A DNA stretch of 64,000 nucleotides from Schistosoma haematobium (Eukaryota; Platyhelminthes; Trematoda; Strigeidida; Schistosomatidae), in contig NC_067198.1 in NCBI RefSeq assembly GCF_000699445.3, positions 23,943,536-24,007,535 on the forward strand. The letters run 5' to 3'. Under the pieces are notes generated by a model that worked only from the letters and a program-made list of their open reading frames with translations, did not search any database and was not told the DNA's origin. Position numbers and translations under genes: made by a program. Positions 1-10,947 of the stretch are shown piece after piece (positions within the stretch are counted from its first letter, which is position 1; every line of letters begins with the position of its first letter).

Positions 1-1440
1 AAACAAAAGTGGATCTAATACGCTTCCCTGGATGACTCCACTGGTGATTGGTCTAGGTGACGAGAGACAGTCATTGTACTTTACCATCTGTTTACGTTCT
101 GTTAAGAACGAAGCAAAGCATGAGTACAGTGGGTTGTGTATTCCGAAGGACTTTAGTTTGACGAGTAGCCTTTTGTGTGGGACCTTATCAAAGGCTTTCT
201 TAAAGTCTAGAAATAGGACTGATACAAGGAGTCCGCTGTCTCGTTTCAGAGTTATATCATTCAGGTAGTCTACTAGGCATGTATCGCATGATCTGGACCT
301 AAGAAATCCATGCTGGGAGGTCGAGATGAGATTATTAGTTAGTAGATGTTGGACTACAGCCGCCTTAACTACTTTTTCCATCACTCTGGATACCACTTGA
401 AGTTATGTTAATAGGCCGGTAATTTTCAACGTTTGCTTCAGGTCCTGTTTTAATTTTGGGAATGATATGTGTAGTTTTCCAGGCAGTAGGGTAACACGCT
501 GAAGAGAGTGATATCGCGAATAGTTTGAGAAGCAAAACACACATATCGTCACCTCCATGTTTTAGCATCCAAGATGGAATACCATCTGGTCCATCAGTGT
601 ACGAGTGTTTCAATGTACTGATTGCTTTGGAGATATTTTGTACACTGAATTCTACATTAGTAATTTCACAGGGAGTTACTGGGATTGGTTCTGAATCATT
701 AAATGGTTTTTCGTTAGTTAGTAAGAAACAAAAATGTTCACTAAATAATTCCGTGATAAGTTTGGGATCTTCGTATACTTGTTTGCCTTTAATGAATATA
801 CTCCCTCTCGATTTAGAGCGTTTAAGTTTATTTTGGAGTAGTATGGTGAGTGCAGAGGAGTTATTATTAAGCTGGACTGCACGTTTTTCCTGTGCTACTG
901 CTTTTTGTTTAGTTATTGCCTCTGTTCGGACAAGTATTTCTGTCATCGTTACCAAAGAGGAAAAGTCATTTAAGTTATGGGATCGAGTACAATGTCTTTG
1001 AAGACGTCTTCTTGTACTGACCGGTATATAGAGATCTTTGGAGAACGTAGGTTTACAGTATTCTAAAGGTGCGGTGTTGTTGATGATACTTTTGATGTTG
1101 TGATAAAATATATTGGTTAATGTGTCGGTATTGTTTGAGGTAAAGAAAGTTCTCCAGTCAGTGCTTCTTAGGTAATAGTGGAAGTTATTCCAATCAACCT
1201 TGCGATAGTTTCTACGCAGTGTTACGGTTTTACTTCTATCGGTTGTGGTTTTTACATTAAGGCTGCATATGACAATGTTATGATCACTACCTGGGAACTT
1301 TTTTCCAATATACAAAGTATTGGGGATGAGGCCACTGGTAAAGACTAAGTCTAAGATGTTTTGACGTCTGGTAGGGCTATCGACATACTAAGTCCATTGT
1401 CCAAGCTCTAGACATTCAATAAATGATTCATAACGTCTCG
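1..1440 (-). pseudogene. CR1-like non-LTR retrotransposon fragment (endonuclease end, RT start)
   Basis: Read on the minus strand this is the middle of a non-LTR retrotransposon ORF2. From about 1440 downwards it shows the tail of an exonuclease-endonuclease-phosphatase (EEP) domain: NILDLVFT, then GSDHNIVIC with the catalytic SDH at about 1285. A basic linker follows, then the start of a reverse transcriptase with DGPDGIPSWMLKHGG, AWKTTHIIPKIKTG and NYRPINITS. The frame breaks at about 397-400, right after NYRPINITS. In another frame the RT goes on with SQHGFL, LFLDFKKAFDKVP and GVIQGSVLDPLLF down to position 1. An in-frame TAG also lies near 1390, upstream of NILDLVFT. The longest open stretch (365-1315) has no ATG start, so it is only an open piece of a dead gene. 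The RT active-site FADD would lie outside the window. The clade is inferred from motif style; CR1-like is most likely. Confidence 0.85.
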
Positions 1441-1442
1441 AC

Positions 1443-1958
1443 TCAATATAAAATTCTGCGGTGATTTTGAGTAACATCTGGTACAATTTGGTTCATCGTG
1501 TTCCTCCAGTTATTTTCTGAATACGAGTCACCATAGCTTTCTCGATTAATAGCACGTGGACCACAATTTTGTTCGAGCTGACGTTTATTTTCGCAGCTAG
1601 ACAGTACCAGTAGTGTTTCATTTGATTCTGGACTCTGGGCATCATCTACAGGATCTGGCTCCTGATCATCTGGTATTGTCACAACTTCATGTGCATTTAG
1701 CACAATATTTTCTTGCTCTGAGCTGGACACGTTACCAATATTACGTTTTCCTTCTGGTATAGAGGGATTTGAATCCTGCACAGGATATGCTTCTGAAATG
1801 TCCATTACTGCACCATTATCTGCATGATACATAGATTTCTTATTTTCTGCTTGAATGCAAAGTCTGCCCAAAACTGTTACAAATAGCTGTTGTTGCAAGG
1901 CAAACATCTTCTGCTGGTGCTGTAATATTAACCGCAACTGTTCGAAAGAAATCGACAT
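1443..1958 (-). pseudogene. Truncated gag-like ORF, array copy 1 (left edge)
   Basis: This copy starts at the same ATG as the others (A9 run before it) but stops after 171 codons, because the array is cut at about 1441 and a 5-bp deletion (tcttc) near 1459 shifts the frame, so the C-terminus becomes RRILY. It carries two substitutions absent from the copies to its right: a Ser to Asn change in the PRAIS region and a Ser to Arg change in NNWSN. Edge copies of arrays often escape homogenisation, which fits. It joins the CR1-like fragment directly; no LTR or target-site duplication is seen at this edge. Confidence 0.85.
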
Positions 1959-2061
1959 TTTTTTTTGCCAATAATATTAGCTCCAAAAATCACCGGCAAT
2001 TATACAGCTAATTTATTTCCAAAATCTGAGTCACCACTTGTATTATTATTATTTCTTTGTT

Positions 2062-2152
2062 GCCAAAATCCCCGTCGCCAATTGTTATGACCTTGCGTCT
2101 CCCAATTATTTTGTTTTTGCCAAAATCCCCGTCGCCAATTGTTATGACCTTG
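2062..2152. repeat. 34-bp direct repeat across the LTR/PBS junction, in every unit
   Basis: Positions 2062-2095 and 2119-2152 are identical for 34 bp with a 57-bp offset. Each copy contains the LTR terminal TGTTATGACC and a whole primer-binding site, so every unit has two LTR-end/PBS modules in tandem. The pattern recurs in all 27 units, so it predates the amplification. Confidence 0.9.
2068..2080 (-). other. Primer-binding site (outer copy)
   Basis: The minus strand reads TGGCGACGGGGAT starting 2 nt after the LTR end, the normal place for the tRNA primer-binding site. It is close to TGGCGACGAGGA, the complement of a serine tRNA (GCU) 3' end that many invertebrate Ty3/gypsy elements use; the tRNA identity is from general knowledge and differs here by one base. 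The same 13 bases occur again at 2125-2137. Confidence 0.65.
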
Positions 2153-2649
2153 GATGTCTGACTTTTCGATCACACGACTTATCTACCAATCCGAATACGA
2201 CTTATACGAATCTTCGCACTAGGCCAACCAATGACGTTCAACCGGTGTGGGCAGTTTAGTGTCCTTATTGGTCCTATGTCCTACGAGCCCTTCCACTTGA
2301 GTCCAGAACAAGATACCAGCTTCCGAATCAGAGCAGATCGTTTATTTCAAGCATACTTAGTTTATATATCAATCACACAGACCGCAACGTACCATAAAAT
2401 AGGAAATAATATTTGTACACAAATAAGCCCAAAAAGTGGCTGTGAATGTGGGAGGCAGTAGTTAATAAACTGAACATAACTTAAGAACCGTAAATCGTAC
2501 AATAATAAATTATAGGCCAAAATAAAGCTTGTCATAAGAGGGATATAAATATACATAGTGTAATTGTTGAGTAGTTATACAATAAGAATATTAGTCCATG
2601 AATAGTCCTCGGAAGTTACCTGTAACTTAATCTCCACTCGGATATAACA
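2083..2649 (-). repeat. LTR, leftmost copy (described in full)
   Basis: On the minus strand the LTR begins TGTTATATCC and ends GGTCATAACA, so its ends form the short inverted repeat TGTTAT/ATAACA with TG...CA termini. It is preceded by a polypurine tract and followed, after 2 nt, by a primer-binding site, which fixes its identity and its orientation. A second match to the LTR end (TGTTATGACC on the plus strand) starts at 2140, so the true LTR could be 510 bp (2140-2649) instead of 567. The ambiguity arises from a 34-bp direct repeat at 2062-2095 and 2119-2152. Ty3/gypsy-type elements have this architecture; without pol the superfamily remains an inference. Confidence 0.9.
2341..2368 (-). promoter_or_regulatory. 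LTR TATA box and polyadenylation signal
   Basis: On the minus strand TATATAAA lies at 2368-2361 and AATAAA at 2346-2341, inside the LTR. This close pairing of a TATA box and a poly(A) signal is typical of compact retrotransposon LTRs. The same pair recurs in every LTR of the array, for example at 45118-45111 and 45096-45091 in the rightmost copy. Transcription would run leftwards through the gag-like ORF. Function is inferred from the motifs only. Confidence 0.6.
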
Positions 2650-2665
2650 CCCCCTTTTTTTTTTT
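2650..2665 (-). other. Polypurine tract
   Basis: On the minus strand a run of A11 followed by G5 lies immediately before the LTR start TGTTATATCC, the expected place for the plus-strand primer of an LTR element. In other units the tract varies from A8 to A11 and G4 to G5. A second purine-rich stretch, GAGGAGGAGGAGAATG, overlaps the end of the gag-like ORF about 80 bp upstream. Confidence 0.75.
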
Positions 2666-2725
2666 GAAAATTCCAACTTTAGATTCTTATTAAAAAAAAA
2701 AGAATTATATGTGACTTTAAATTCC

Positions 2726-3604
2726 TCAACATTCTCCTCCTCCTCGAAATAATGTTGGGTCCTTATGGCTCCAAATTACAACTAGTAGGACTTTATTTAA
2801 ACCATGTTTCTTGTATTGACTGGAGAATCCACTAAAAATGACTAGATGATGATGAACGACCTTTGATCTGAGTTCATTATTTTCAAATTCATTATGAATC
2901 TCGTTAGCAGATAACGAGTCATTAAGAAAGTCAACGTCTAACAGAATTAAATTAGATTTTTGGCCATCATTCGACTCAGCTGACATATTTCCCTCATTGT
3001 TATAAGAAGTTTCATCAAAATCATATGCATTATTCTGAGAATCAATATCTGGCACACTGTCATTAGAAATGGGATAAGTTGACTCAATATAAAATTCTGT
3101 CTTCCGGTGATTTTGAGTAACATCTGGTACAATTTGGTTCATCGTGTTGCTCCAGTTATTTTCTGAATACGAGTCACCATAGCTTTCTCGACTAATAGCA
3201 CGTGGACCACAATTTTGTTCGAGCTGACGTTTATTTTCGCAGCTAGACAGTACCAGTAGTGTTTCATTTGATTCTGGACTCTGGGCATCATCTACAGGAT
3301 CTGGCTCCTGATCATCTGGTATTGTCACAACTTCATGTGCATTTAGCACAATATTTTCTTGCTCTGAGCTGGACACGTTACCAATATTACGTTTTCCTTC
3401 TGGTATAGAGGGATTTGAATCCTGCACAGGATATGCTTCTGAAATGTCCATTACTGCACCATTATCTGCATGATACATAGATTTCTTATTTTCTGCTTGA
3501 ATGCAAAGTCTGCCCAAAACTGTTACAAATAGCTGTTGTTGCAAGGCAAACATCTTCTGCTGGTGCTGTAATATTAACCGCAACTGTTCGAAAGAAATCG
3601 ACAT
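2726..3604 (-). CDS. Gag-like protein of non-autonomous LTR element, copy 2 (reference description)
   Basis: A 292-residue ORF, the only coding region of each unit. Residues 1-33 form a glutamine-rich, helix-prone segment (FEQLRLILQHQQKMF, ALQQQLFVTVL) like the N-termini of Gag proteins from flatworm Ty3/gypsy elements. Residues from about 40 to 240 are acidic, rich in Asn and Ser, and of low complexity. The C-terminus is more basic and hydrophobic and ends RGGGEC. No CCHC knuckle, protease (D-S/T-G), RT, RNase H or integrase motif is present. A plausible origin is an internal deletion joining the start of gag to the end of pol, but this is inference. The ATG is the first in frame; apparent upstream extensions in some copies begin at TTG. 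An A9 run abuts the ATG. Whether the protein is made is unknown. Confidence 0.75.
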   Translation of the reverse strand: MSISFEQLRLILQHQQKMFALQQQLFVTVLGRLCIQAENKKSMYHADNGAVMDISEAYPVQDSNPSIPEGKRNIGNVSSSEQENIVLNAHEVVTIPDDQEPDPVDDAQSPESNETLLVLSSCENKRQLEQNCGPRAISRESYGDSYSENNWSNTMNQIVPDVTQNHRKTEFYIESTYPISNDSVPDIDSQNNAYDFDETSYNNEGNMSAESNDGQKSNLILLDVDFLNDSLSANEIHNEFENNELRSKVVHHHLVIFSGFSSQYKKHGLNKVLLVVIWSHKDPTLFRGGGEC

Positions 3605-4368
3605 TTTTTTTTGCCAATAATATTAGCTCCAAAAATCACCGGCAATTATACAGCTAATTTATTTCCAAAATCTGAGTCACCACTTGTATTATTATTATTT
3701 CTTTGTTGCCAAAATCCCCGTCGCCAATTGTTATGACCTTGCGTCTCCCAATTATTTTGTTTTTGCCAAAATCCCCGTCGCCAATTGTTATGACCTTGGA
3801 TGTCTGACTTTTCGATCACACGACTTATCTACCAATCCGAATACGACTTATACGAATCTTCGCACTAGGCCAACCAATGACGTTCAACCGGTGTGGGCAG
3901 TTTAGTGTCCTTATTGGTCCTATGTCCTACGAGCCCTTCCACTTGAGTCCAGAACAAGATACCAGCTTCCGAATCAGAGCAGATCGTTTATTTCAAGCAT
4001 ACTTAGTTTATATATCAATCACACAGACCGCAACGTACCATAAAATAGGAAATAATATTTGTACACAAATAAGCCCAAAAAGTGGCTGTGAATGTGGGAG
4101 GCAGTAGTTAATAAACTGAACATAACTTAAGAACCGTAAATCGTACAATAATAAATTATAGGCCAAAATAAAGCTTGTCATAAGAGGGATATAAATATAC
4201 ATAGTGTAATTGTTGAGTAGTTATACAATAAGAATATTAGTCCATGAATAGTCCTCGGAAGTTACCTGTAACTTAATCTCCACTCGGATATAACACCCCC
4301 TTTTTTTTTGAAAATTCCAACTTTAGATTCTTATTAAAAAAAAAGAATTATATGTGACTTTAAATTCC

Positions 4369-5247
4369 TCAACATTCTCCTCCTCCTCGAAATAATGTTG
4401 GGTCCTTATGGCTCCAAATTACAACTAGTAGGACTTTATTTAAACCATGTTTCTTGTATTGACTGGAGAATCCACTAAAAATGACTAGATGATGATGAAC
4501 GACCTTTGATCTGAGTTCATTATTTTCAAATTCATTATGAATCTCGTTAGCAGATAACGAGTCATTAAGAAAGTCAACGTCTAACAGAATTAAATTAGAT
4601 TTTTGGCCATCATTCGACTCAGCTGACATATTTCCCTCATTGTTATAAGAAGTTTCATCAAAATCATATGCATTATTCTGAGAATCAATATCTGGCACAC
4701 TGTCATTAGAAATGGGATAAGTTGACTCAATATAAAATTCTGTCTTCCGGTGATTTTGAGTAACATCTGGTACAATTTGGTTCATCGTGTTGCTCCAGTT
4801 ATTTTCTGAATACGAGTCACCATAGCTTTCTCGACTAATAGCACGTGGACCACAATTTTGTTCGAGCTGACGTTTATTTTCGCAGCTAGACAGTACCAGT
4901 AGTGTTTCATTTGATTCTGGACTCTGGGCATCATCTACAGGATCTGGCTCCTGATCATCTGGTATTGTCACAACTTCATGTGCATTTAGCACAATATTTT
5001 CTTGCTCTGAGCTGGACACGTTACCAATATTACGTTTTCCTTCTGGTATAGAGGGATTTGAATCCTGCACAGGATATGCTTCTGAAATGTCCATTACTGC
5101 ACCATTATCTGCATGATACATAGATTTCTTATTTTCTGCTTGAATGCAAAGTCTGCCCAAAACTGTTACAAATAGCTGTTGTTGCAAGGCAAACATCTTC
5201 TGCTGGTGCTGTAATATTAACCGCAACTGTTCGAAAGAAATCGACAT
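4369..5247 (-). CDS. Gag-like ORF, array copy 3
   Basis: Predicted protein identical to copy 2. The A run before the ATG is 10. Confidence 0.75.
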   Translation of the reverse strand: MSISFEQLRLILQHQQKMFALQQQLFVTVLGRLCIQAENKKSMYHADNGAVMDISEAYPVQDSNPSIPEGKRNIGNVSSSEQENIVLNAHEVVTIPDDQEPDPVDDAQSPESNETLLVLSSCENKRQLEQNCGPRAISRESYGDSYSENNWSNTMNQIVPDVTQNHRKTEFYIESTYPISNDSVPDIDSQNNAYDFDETSYNNEGNMSAESNDGQKSNLILLDVDFLNDSLSANEIHNEFENNELRSKVVHHHLVIFSGFSSQYKKHGLNKVLLVVIWSHKDPTLFRGGGEC

Positions 5248-6014
5248 TTTTTTTTTGCCAATAATATTAGCTCCAAAAATCACCGGCAATTATACAGCTA
5301 ATTTATTTCCAAAATCTGAGTCACCACTTGTATTATTATTATTTCTTTGTTGCCAAAATCCCCGTCGCCAATTGTTATGACCTTGCGTCTCCCAATTATT
5401 TTGTTTTTGCCAAAATCCCCGTCGCCAATTGTTATGACCTTGGATGTCTGACTTTTCGATCACACGACTTATCTACCAATCCGAATACGACTTATACGAA
5501 TCTTCGCACTAGGCCAACCAATGACGTTCAACCGGTGTGGGCAGTTTAGTGTCCTTATTGGTCCTATGTCCTACGAGCCCTTCCACTTGAGTCCAGAACA
5601 AGATACCAGCTTCCGAATCAGAGCAGATCGTTTATTTCAAGCATACTTAGTTTATATATCAATCACACAGACCGCAACGTACCATAAAATAGGAAATAAT
5701 ATTTGTACACAAATAAGCCCAAAAAGTGGCTGTGAATGTGGGAGGCAGTAGTTAATAAACTGAACATAACTTAAGAACCGTAAATCGTACAATAATAAAT
5801 TATAGGCCAAAATAAAGCTTGTCATAAGAGGGATATAAATATACATAGTGTAATTGTTGAGTAGTTATACAATAAGAATATTAGTCCATGAATAGTCCTC
5901 GGAAGTTACCTGTAACTTAATCTCCACTCGGATATAACACCCCCTTTTTTTTTGAAAATTCCAACTTTAGATTCTTATTAAAAAAAAAAAGAATTATATG
6001 TGACTTTAAATTCC

Positions 6015-6893
6015 TCAACATTCTCCTCCTCCTCGAAATAATGTTGGGTCCTTATGGCTCCAAATTACAACTAGTAGGACTTTATTTAAACCATGTTTCT
6101 TGTATTGACTGGAGAATCCACTAAAAATGACTAGATGATGATGAACGACCTTTGATCTGAGTTCATTATTTTCAAATTCATTATGAATCTCGTTAGCAGA
6201 TAACGAGTCATTAAGAAAGTCAACGTCTAACAGAATTAAATTAGATTTTTGGCCATCATTCGACTCAGCTGACATATTTCCCTCATTGTTATAAGAAGTT
6301 TCATCAAAATCATATGCATTATTCTGAGAATCAATATCTGGCACACTGTCATTAGAAATGGGATAAGTTGACTCAATATAAAATTCTGTCTTCCGGTGAT
6401 TTTGAGTAACATCTGGTACAATTTGGTTCATCGTGTTGCTCCAGTTATTTTCTGAATACGAGTCACCATAGCTTTCTCGACTAATAGCACGTGGACCACA
6501 ATTTTGTTCGAGCTGACGTTTATTTTCGCAGCTAGACAGTACCAGTAGTGTTTCATTTGATTCTGGACTCTGGGCATCATCTACAGGATCTGGCTCCTGA
6601 TCATCTGGTATTGTCACAACTTCATGTGCATTTAGCACAATATTTTCTTGCTCTGAGCTGGACACGTTACCAATATTACGTTTTCCTTCTGGTATAGAGG
6701 GATTTGAATCCTGCACAGGATATGCTTCTGAAATGTCCATTACTGCACCATTATCTGCATGATACATAGATTTCTTATTTTCTGCTTGAATGCAAAGTCT
6801 GCCCAAAACTGTTACAAATAGCTGTTGTTGCAAGGCAAACATCTTCTGCTGGTGCTGTAATATTAACCGCAACTGTTCGAAAGAAATCGACAT
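6015..6893 (-). CDS. Gag-like ORF, array copy 4
   Basis: Predicted protein identical to copy 2. The A run before the ATG is 7. Confidence 0.75.
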   Translation of the reverse strand: MSISFEQLRLILQHQQKMFALQQQLFVTVLGRLCIQAENKKSMYHADNGAVMDISEAYPVQDSNPSIPEGKRNIGNVSSSEQENIVLNAHEVVTIPDDQEPDPVDDAQSPESNETLLVLSSCENKRQLEQNCGPRAISRESYGDSYSENNWSNTMNQIVPDVTQNHRKTEFYIESTYPISNDSVPDIDSQNNAYDFDETSYNNEGNMSAESNDGQKSNLILLDVDFLNDSLSANEIHNEFENNELRSKVVHHHLVIFSGFSSQYKKHGLNKVLLVVIWSHKDPTLFRGGGEC

Positions 6894-7656
6894 TTTTTTG
6901 CCAATAATATTAGCTCCAAAAATCACCGGCAATTATACAGCTAATTTATTTCCAAAATCTGAGTCACCACTTGTATTATTATTATTTCTTTGTTGCCAAA
7001 ATCCCCGTCGCCAATTGTTATGACCTTGCGTCTCCCAATTATTTTGTTTTTGCCAAAATCCCCGTCGCCAATTGTTATGACCTTGGATGTCTGACTTTTC
7101 GATCACACGACTTATCTACCAATCCGAATACGACTTATACGAATCTTCGCACTAGGCCAACCAATGACGTTCAACCGGTGTGGGCAGTTTAGTGTCCTTA
7201 TTGGTCCTATGTCCTACGAGCCCTTCCACTTGAGTCCAGAACAAGATACCAGCTTCCGAATCAGAGCAGATCGTTTATTTCAAGCATACTTAGTTTATAT
7301 ATCAATCACACAGACCGCAACGTACCATAAAATAGGAAATAATATTTGTACACAAATAAGCCCAAAAAGTGGCTGTGAATGTGGGAGGCAGTAGTTAATA
7401 AACTGAACATAACTTAAGAACCGTAAATCGTACAATAATAAATTATAGGCCAAAATAAAGCTTGTCATAAGAGGGATATAAATATACATAGTGTAATTGT
7501 TGAGTAGTTATACAATAAGAATATTAGTCCATGAATAGTCCTCGGAAGTTACCTGTAACTTAATCTCCACTCGGATATAACACCCCCTTTTTTTTTTGAA
7601 AATTCCAACTTTAGATTCTTATTAAAAAAAAAGAATTATATGTGACTTTAAATTCC

Positions 7657-8535
7657 TCAACATTCTCCTCCTCCTCGAAATAATGTTGGGTCCTTATGGC
7701 TCCAAATTACAACTAGTAGGACTTTATTTAAACCATGTTTCTTGTATTGACTGGAGAATCCACTAAAAATGACTAGATGATGATGAACGACCTTTGATCT
7801 GAGTTCATTATTTTCAAATTCATTATGAATCTCGTTAGCAGATAACGAGTCATTAAGAAAGTCAACGTCTAACAGAATTAAATTAGATTTTTGGCCATCA
7901 TTCGACTCAGCTGACATATTTCCCTCATTGTTATAAGAAGTTTCATCAAAATCATATGCATTATTCTGAGAATCAATATCTGGCACACTGTCATTAGAAA
8001 TGGGATAAGTTGACTCAATATAAAATTCTGTCTTCCGGTGATTTTGAGTAACATCTGGTACAATTTGGTTCATCGTGTTGCTCCAGTTATTTTCTGAATA
8101 CGAGTCACCATAGCTTTCTCGACTAATAGCACGTGGACCACAATTTTGTTCGAGCTGACGTTTATTTTCGCAGCTAGACAGTACCAGTAGTGTTTCATTT
8201 GATTCTGGACTCTGGGCATCATCTACAGGATCTGGCTCCTGATCATCTGGTATTGTCACAACTTCATGTGCATTTAGCACAATATTTTCTTGCTCTGAGC
8301 TGGACACGTTACCAATATTACGTTTTCCTTCTGGTATAGAGGGATTTGAATCCTGCACAGGATATGCTTCTGAAATGTCCATTACTGCACCATTATCTGC
8401 ATGATACATAGATTTCTTATTTTCTGCTTGAATGCAAAGTCTGCCCAAAACTGTTACAAATAGCTGTTGTTGCAAGGCAAACATCTTCTGCTGGTGCTGT
8501 AATATTAACCGCAACTGTTCGAAAGAAATCGACAT
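7657..8535 (-). CDS. Gag-like ORF, array copy 5
   Basis: Predicted protein identical to copy 2. The A run before the ATG is 9. Confidence 0.75.
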   Translation of the reverse strand: MSISFEQLRLILQHQQKMFALQQQLFVTVLGRLCIQAENKKSMYHADNGAVMDISEAYPVQDSNPSIPEGKRNIGNVSSSEQENIVLNAHEVVTIPDDQEPDPVDDAQSPESNETLLVLSSCENKRQLEQNCGPRAISRESYGDSYSENNWSNTMNQIVPDVTQNHRKTEFYIESTYPISNDSVPDIDSQNNAYDFDETSYNNEGNMSAESNDGQKSNLILLDVDFLNDSLSANEIHNEFENNELRSKVVHHHLVIFSGFSSQYKKHGLNKVLLVVIWSHKDPTLFRGGGEC

Positions 8536-9302
8536 TTTTTTTTGCCAATAATATTAGCTCCAAAAATCACCGGCAATTATACAGCTAATTTATTTCCAAA
8601 ATCTGAGTCACCACTTGTATTATTATTATTTCTTTGTTGCCAAAATCCCCGTCGCCAATTGTTATGACCTTGCGTCTCCCAATTATTTTGTTTTTGCCAA
8701 AATCCCCGTCGCCAATTGTTATGACCTTGGATGTCTGACTTTTCGATCACACGACTTATCTACCAATCCGAATACGACTTATACGAATCTTCGCACTAGG
8801 CCAACCAATGACGTTCAACCGGTGTGGGCAGTTTAGTGTCCTTATTGGTCCTATGTCCTACGAGCCCTTCCACTTGAGTCCAGAACAAGATACCAGCTTC
8901 CGAATCAGAGCAGATCGTTTATTTCAAGCATACTTAGTTTATATATCAATCACACAGACCGCAACGTACCATAAAATAGGAAATAATATTTGTACACAAA
9001 TAAGCCCAAAAAGTGGCTGTGAATGTGGGAGGCAGTAGTTAATAAACTGAACATAACTTAAGAACCGTAAATCGTACAATAATAAATTATAGGCCAAAAT
9101 AAAGCTTGTCATAAGAGGGATATAAATATACATAGTGTAATTGTTGAGTAGTTATACAATAAGAATATTAGTCCATGAATAGTCCTCGGAAGTTACCTGT
9201 AACTTAATCTCCACTCGGATATAACACCCCCTTTTTTTTTTGAAAATTCCAACTTTAGATTCTTATTAAAAAAAAAAAGAATTATATGTGACTTTAAATT
9301 CC

Positions 9303-10181
9303 TCAACATTCTCCTCCTCCTCGAAATAATGTTGGGTCCTTATGGCTCCAAATTACAACTAGTAGGACTTTATTTAAACCATGTTTCTTGTATTGACTGG
9401 AGAATCCACTAAAAATGACTAGATGATGATGAACGACCTTTGATCTGAGTTCATTATTTTCAAATTCATTATGAATCTCGTTAGCAGATAACGAGTCATT
9501 AAGAAAGTCAACGTCTAACAGAATTAAATTAGATTTTTGGCCATCATTCGACTCAGCTGACATATTTCCCTCATTGTTATAAGAAGTTTCATCAAAATCA
9601 TATGCATTATTCTGAGAATCAATATCTGGCACACTGTCATTAGAAATGGGATAAGTTGACTCAATATAAAATTCTGTCTTCCGGTGATTTTGAGTAACAT
9701 CTGGTACAATTTGGTTCATCGTGTTGCTCCAGTTATTTTCTGAATACGAGTCACCATAGCTTTCTCGACTAATAGCACGTGGACCACAATTTTGTTCGAG
9801 CTGACGTTTATTTTCGCAGCTAGACAGTACCAGTAGTGTTTCATTTGATTCTGGACTCTGGGCATCATCTACAGGATCTGGCTCCTGATCATCTGGTATT
9901 GTCACAACTTCATGTGCATTTAGCACAATATTTTCTTGCTCTGAGCTGGACACGTTACCAATATTACGTTTTCCTTCTGGTATAGAGGGATTTGAATCCT
10001 GCACAGGATATGCTTCTGAAATGTCCATTACTGCACCATTATCTGCATGATACATAGATTTCTTATTTTCTGCTTGAATGCAAAGTCTGCCCAAAACTGT
10101 TACAAATAGCTGTTGTTGCAAGGCAAACATCTTCTGCTGGTGCTGTAATATTAACCGCAACTGTTCGAAAGAAATCGACAT
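9303..10181 (-). CDS. Gag-like ORF, array copy 6
   Basis: Predicted protein identical to copy 2. The A run before the ATG is 10. Confidence 0.75.
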   Translation of the reverse strand: MSISFEQLRLILQHQQKMFALQQQLFVTVLGRLCIQAENKKSMYHADNGAVMDISEAYPVQDSNPSIPEGKRNIGNVSSSEQENIVLNAHEVVTIPDDQEPDPVDDAQSPESNETLLVLSSCENKRQLEQNCGPRAISRESYGDSYSENNWSNTMNQIVPDVTQNHRKTEFYIESTYPISNDSVPDIDSQNNAYDFDETSYNNEGNMSAESNDGQKSNLILLDVDFLNDSLSANEIHNEFENNELRSKVVHHHLVIFSGFSSQYKKHGLNKVLLVVIWSHKDPTLFRGGGEC

Positions 10182-10947
10182 TTTTTTTTTGCCAATAATA
10201 TTAGCTCCAAAAATCACCGGCAATTATACAGCTAATTTATTTCCAAAATCTGAGTCACCACTTGTATTATTATTATTTCTTTGTTGCCAAAATCCCCGTC
10301 GCCAATTGTTATGACCTTGCGTCTCCCAATTATTTTGTTTTTGCCAAAATCCCCGTCGCCAATTGTTATGACCTTGGATGTCTGACTTTTCGATCACACG
10401 ACTTATCTACCAATCCGAATACGACTTATACGAATCTTCGCACTAGGCCAACCAATGACGTTCAACCGGTGTGGGCAGTTTAGTGTCCTTATTGGTCCTA
10501 TGTCCTACGAGCCCTTCCACTTGAGTCCAGAACAAGATACCAGCTTCCGAATCAGAGCAGATCGTTTATTTCAAGCATACTTAGTTTATATATCAATCAC
10601 ACAGACCGCAACGTACCATAAAATAGGAAATAATATTTGTACACAAATAAGCCCAAAAAGTGGCTGTGAATGTGGGAGGCAGTAGTTAATAAACTGAACA
10701 TAACTTAAGAACCGTAAATCGTACAATAATAAATTATAGGCCAAAATAAAGCTTGTCATAAGAGGGATATAAATATACATAGTGTAATTGTTGAGTAGTT
10801 ATACAATAAGAATATTAGTCCATGAATAGTCCTCGGAAGTTACCTGTAACTTAATCTCCACTCGGATATAACACCCCCTTTTTTTTTGAAAATTCCAACT
10901 TTAGATTCTTATTAAAAAAAAAAGAATTATATGTGACTTTAAATTCC

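Noticed and set aside
2038..2461. Plus-strand 73- and 76-codon ORFs and a minus-strand 64-codon ORF repeated in every LTR
   Set aside because: They lie inside the LTR over its termini, TATA box and poly(A) signal, have no protein-like features, and repeat only because the LTR repeats.
2947..3132. Minus-strand 61-codon ORF in every unit
   Set aside because: Out-of-frame shadow fully inside the gag-like ORF.
5248..5289. N-terminal extensions of the gag-like ORF in many copies (MPVIFGANIIGK... or MELILLAKK...)
   Set aside because: They begin at TTG, not ATG, and which one appears depends only on the A-run length (7, 8 or 10). The ATG shared by all copies is the sensible start.
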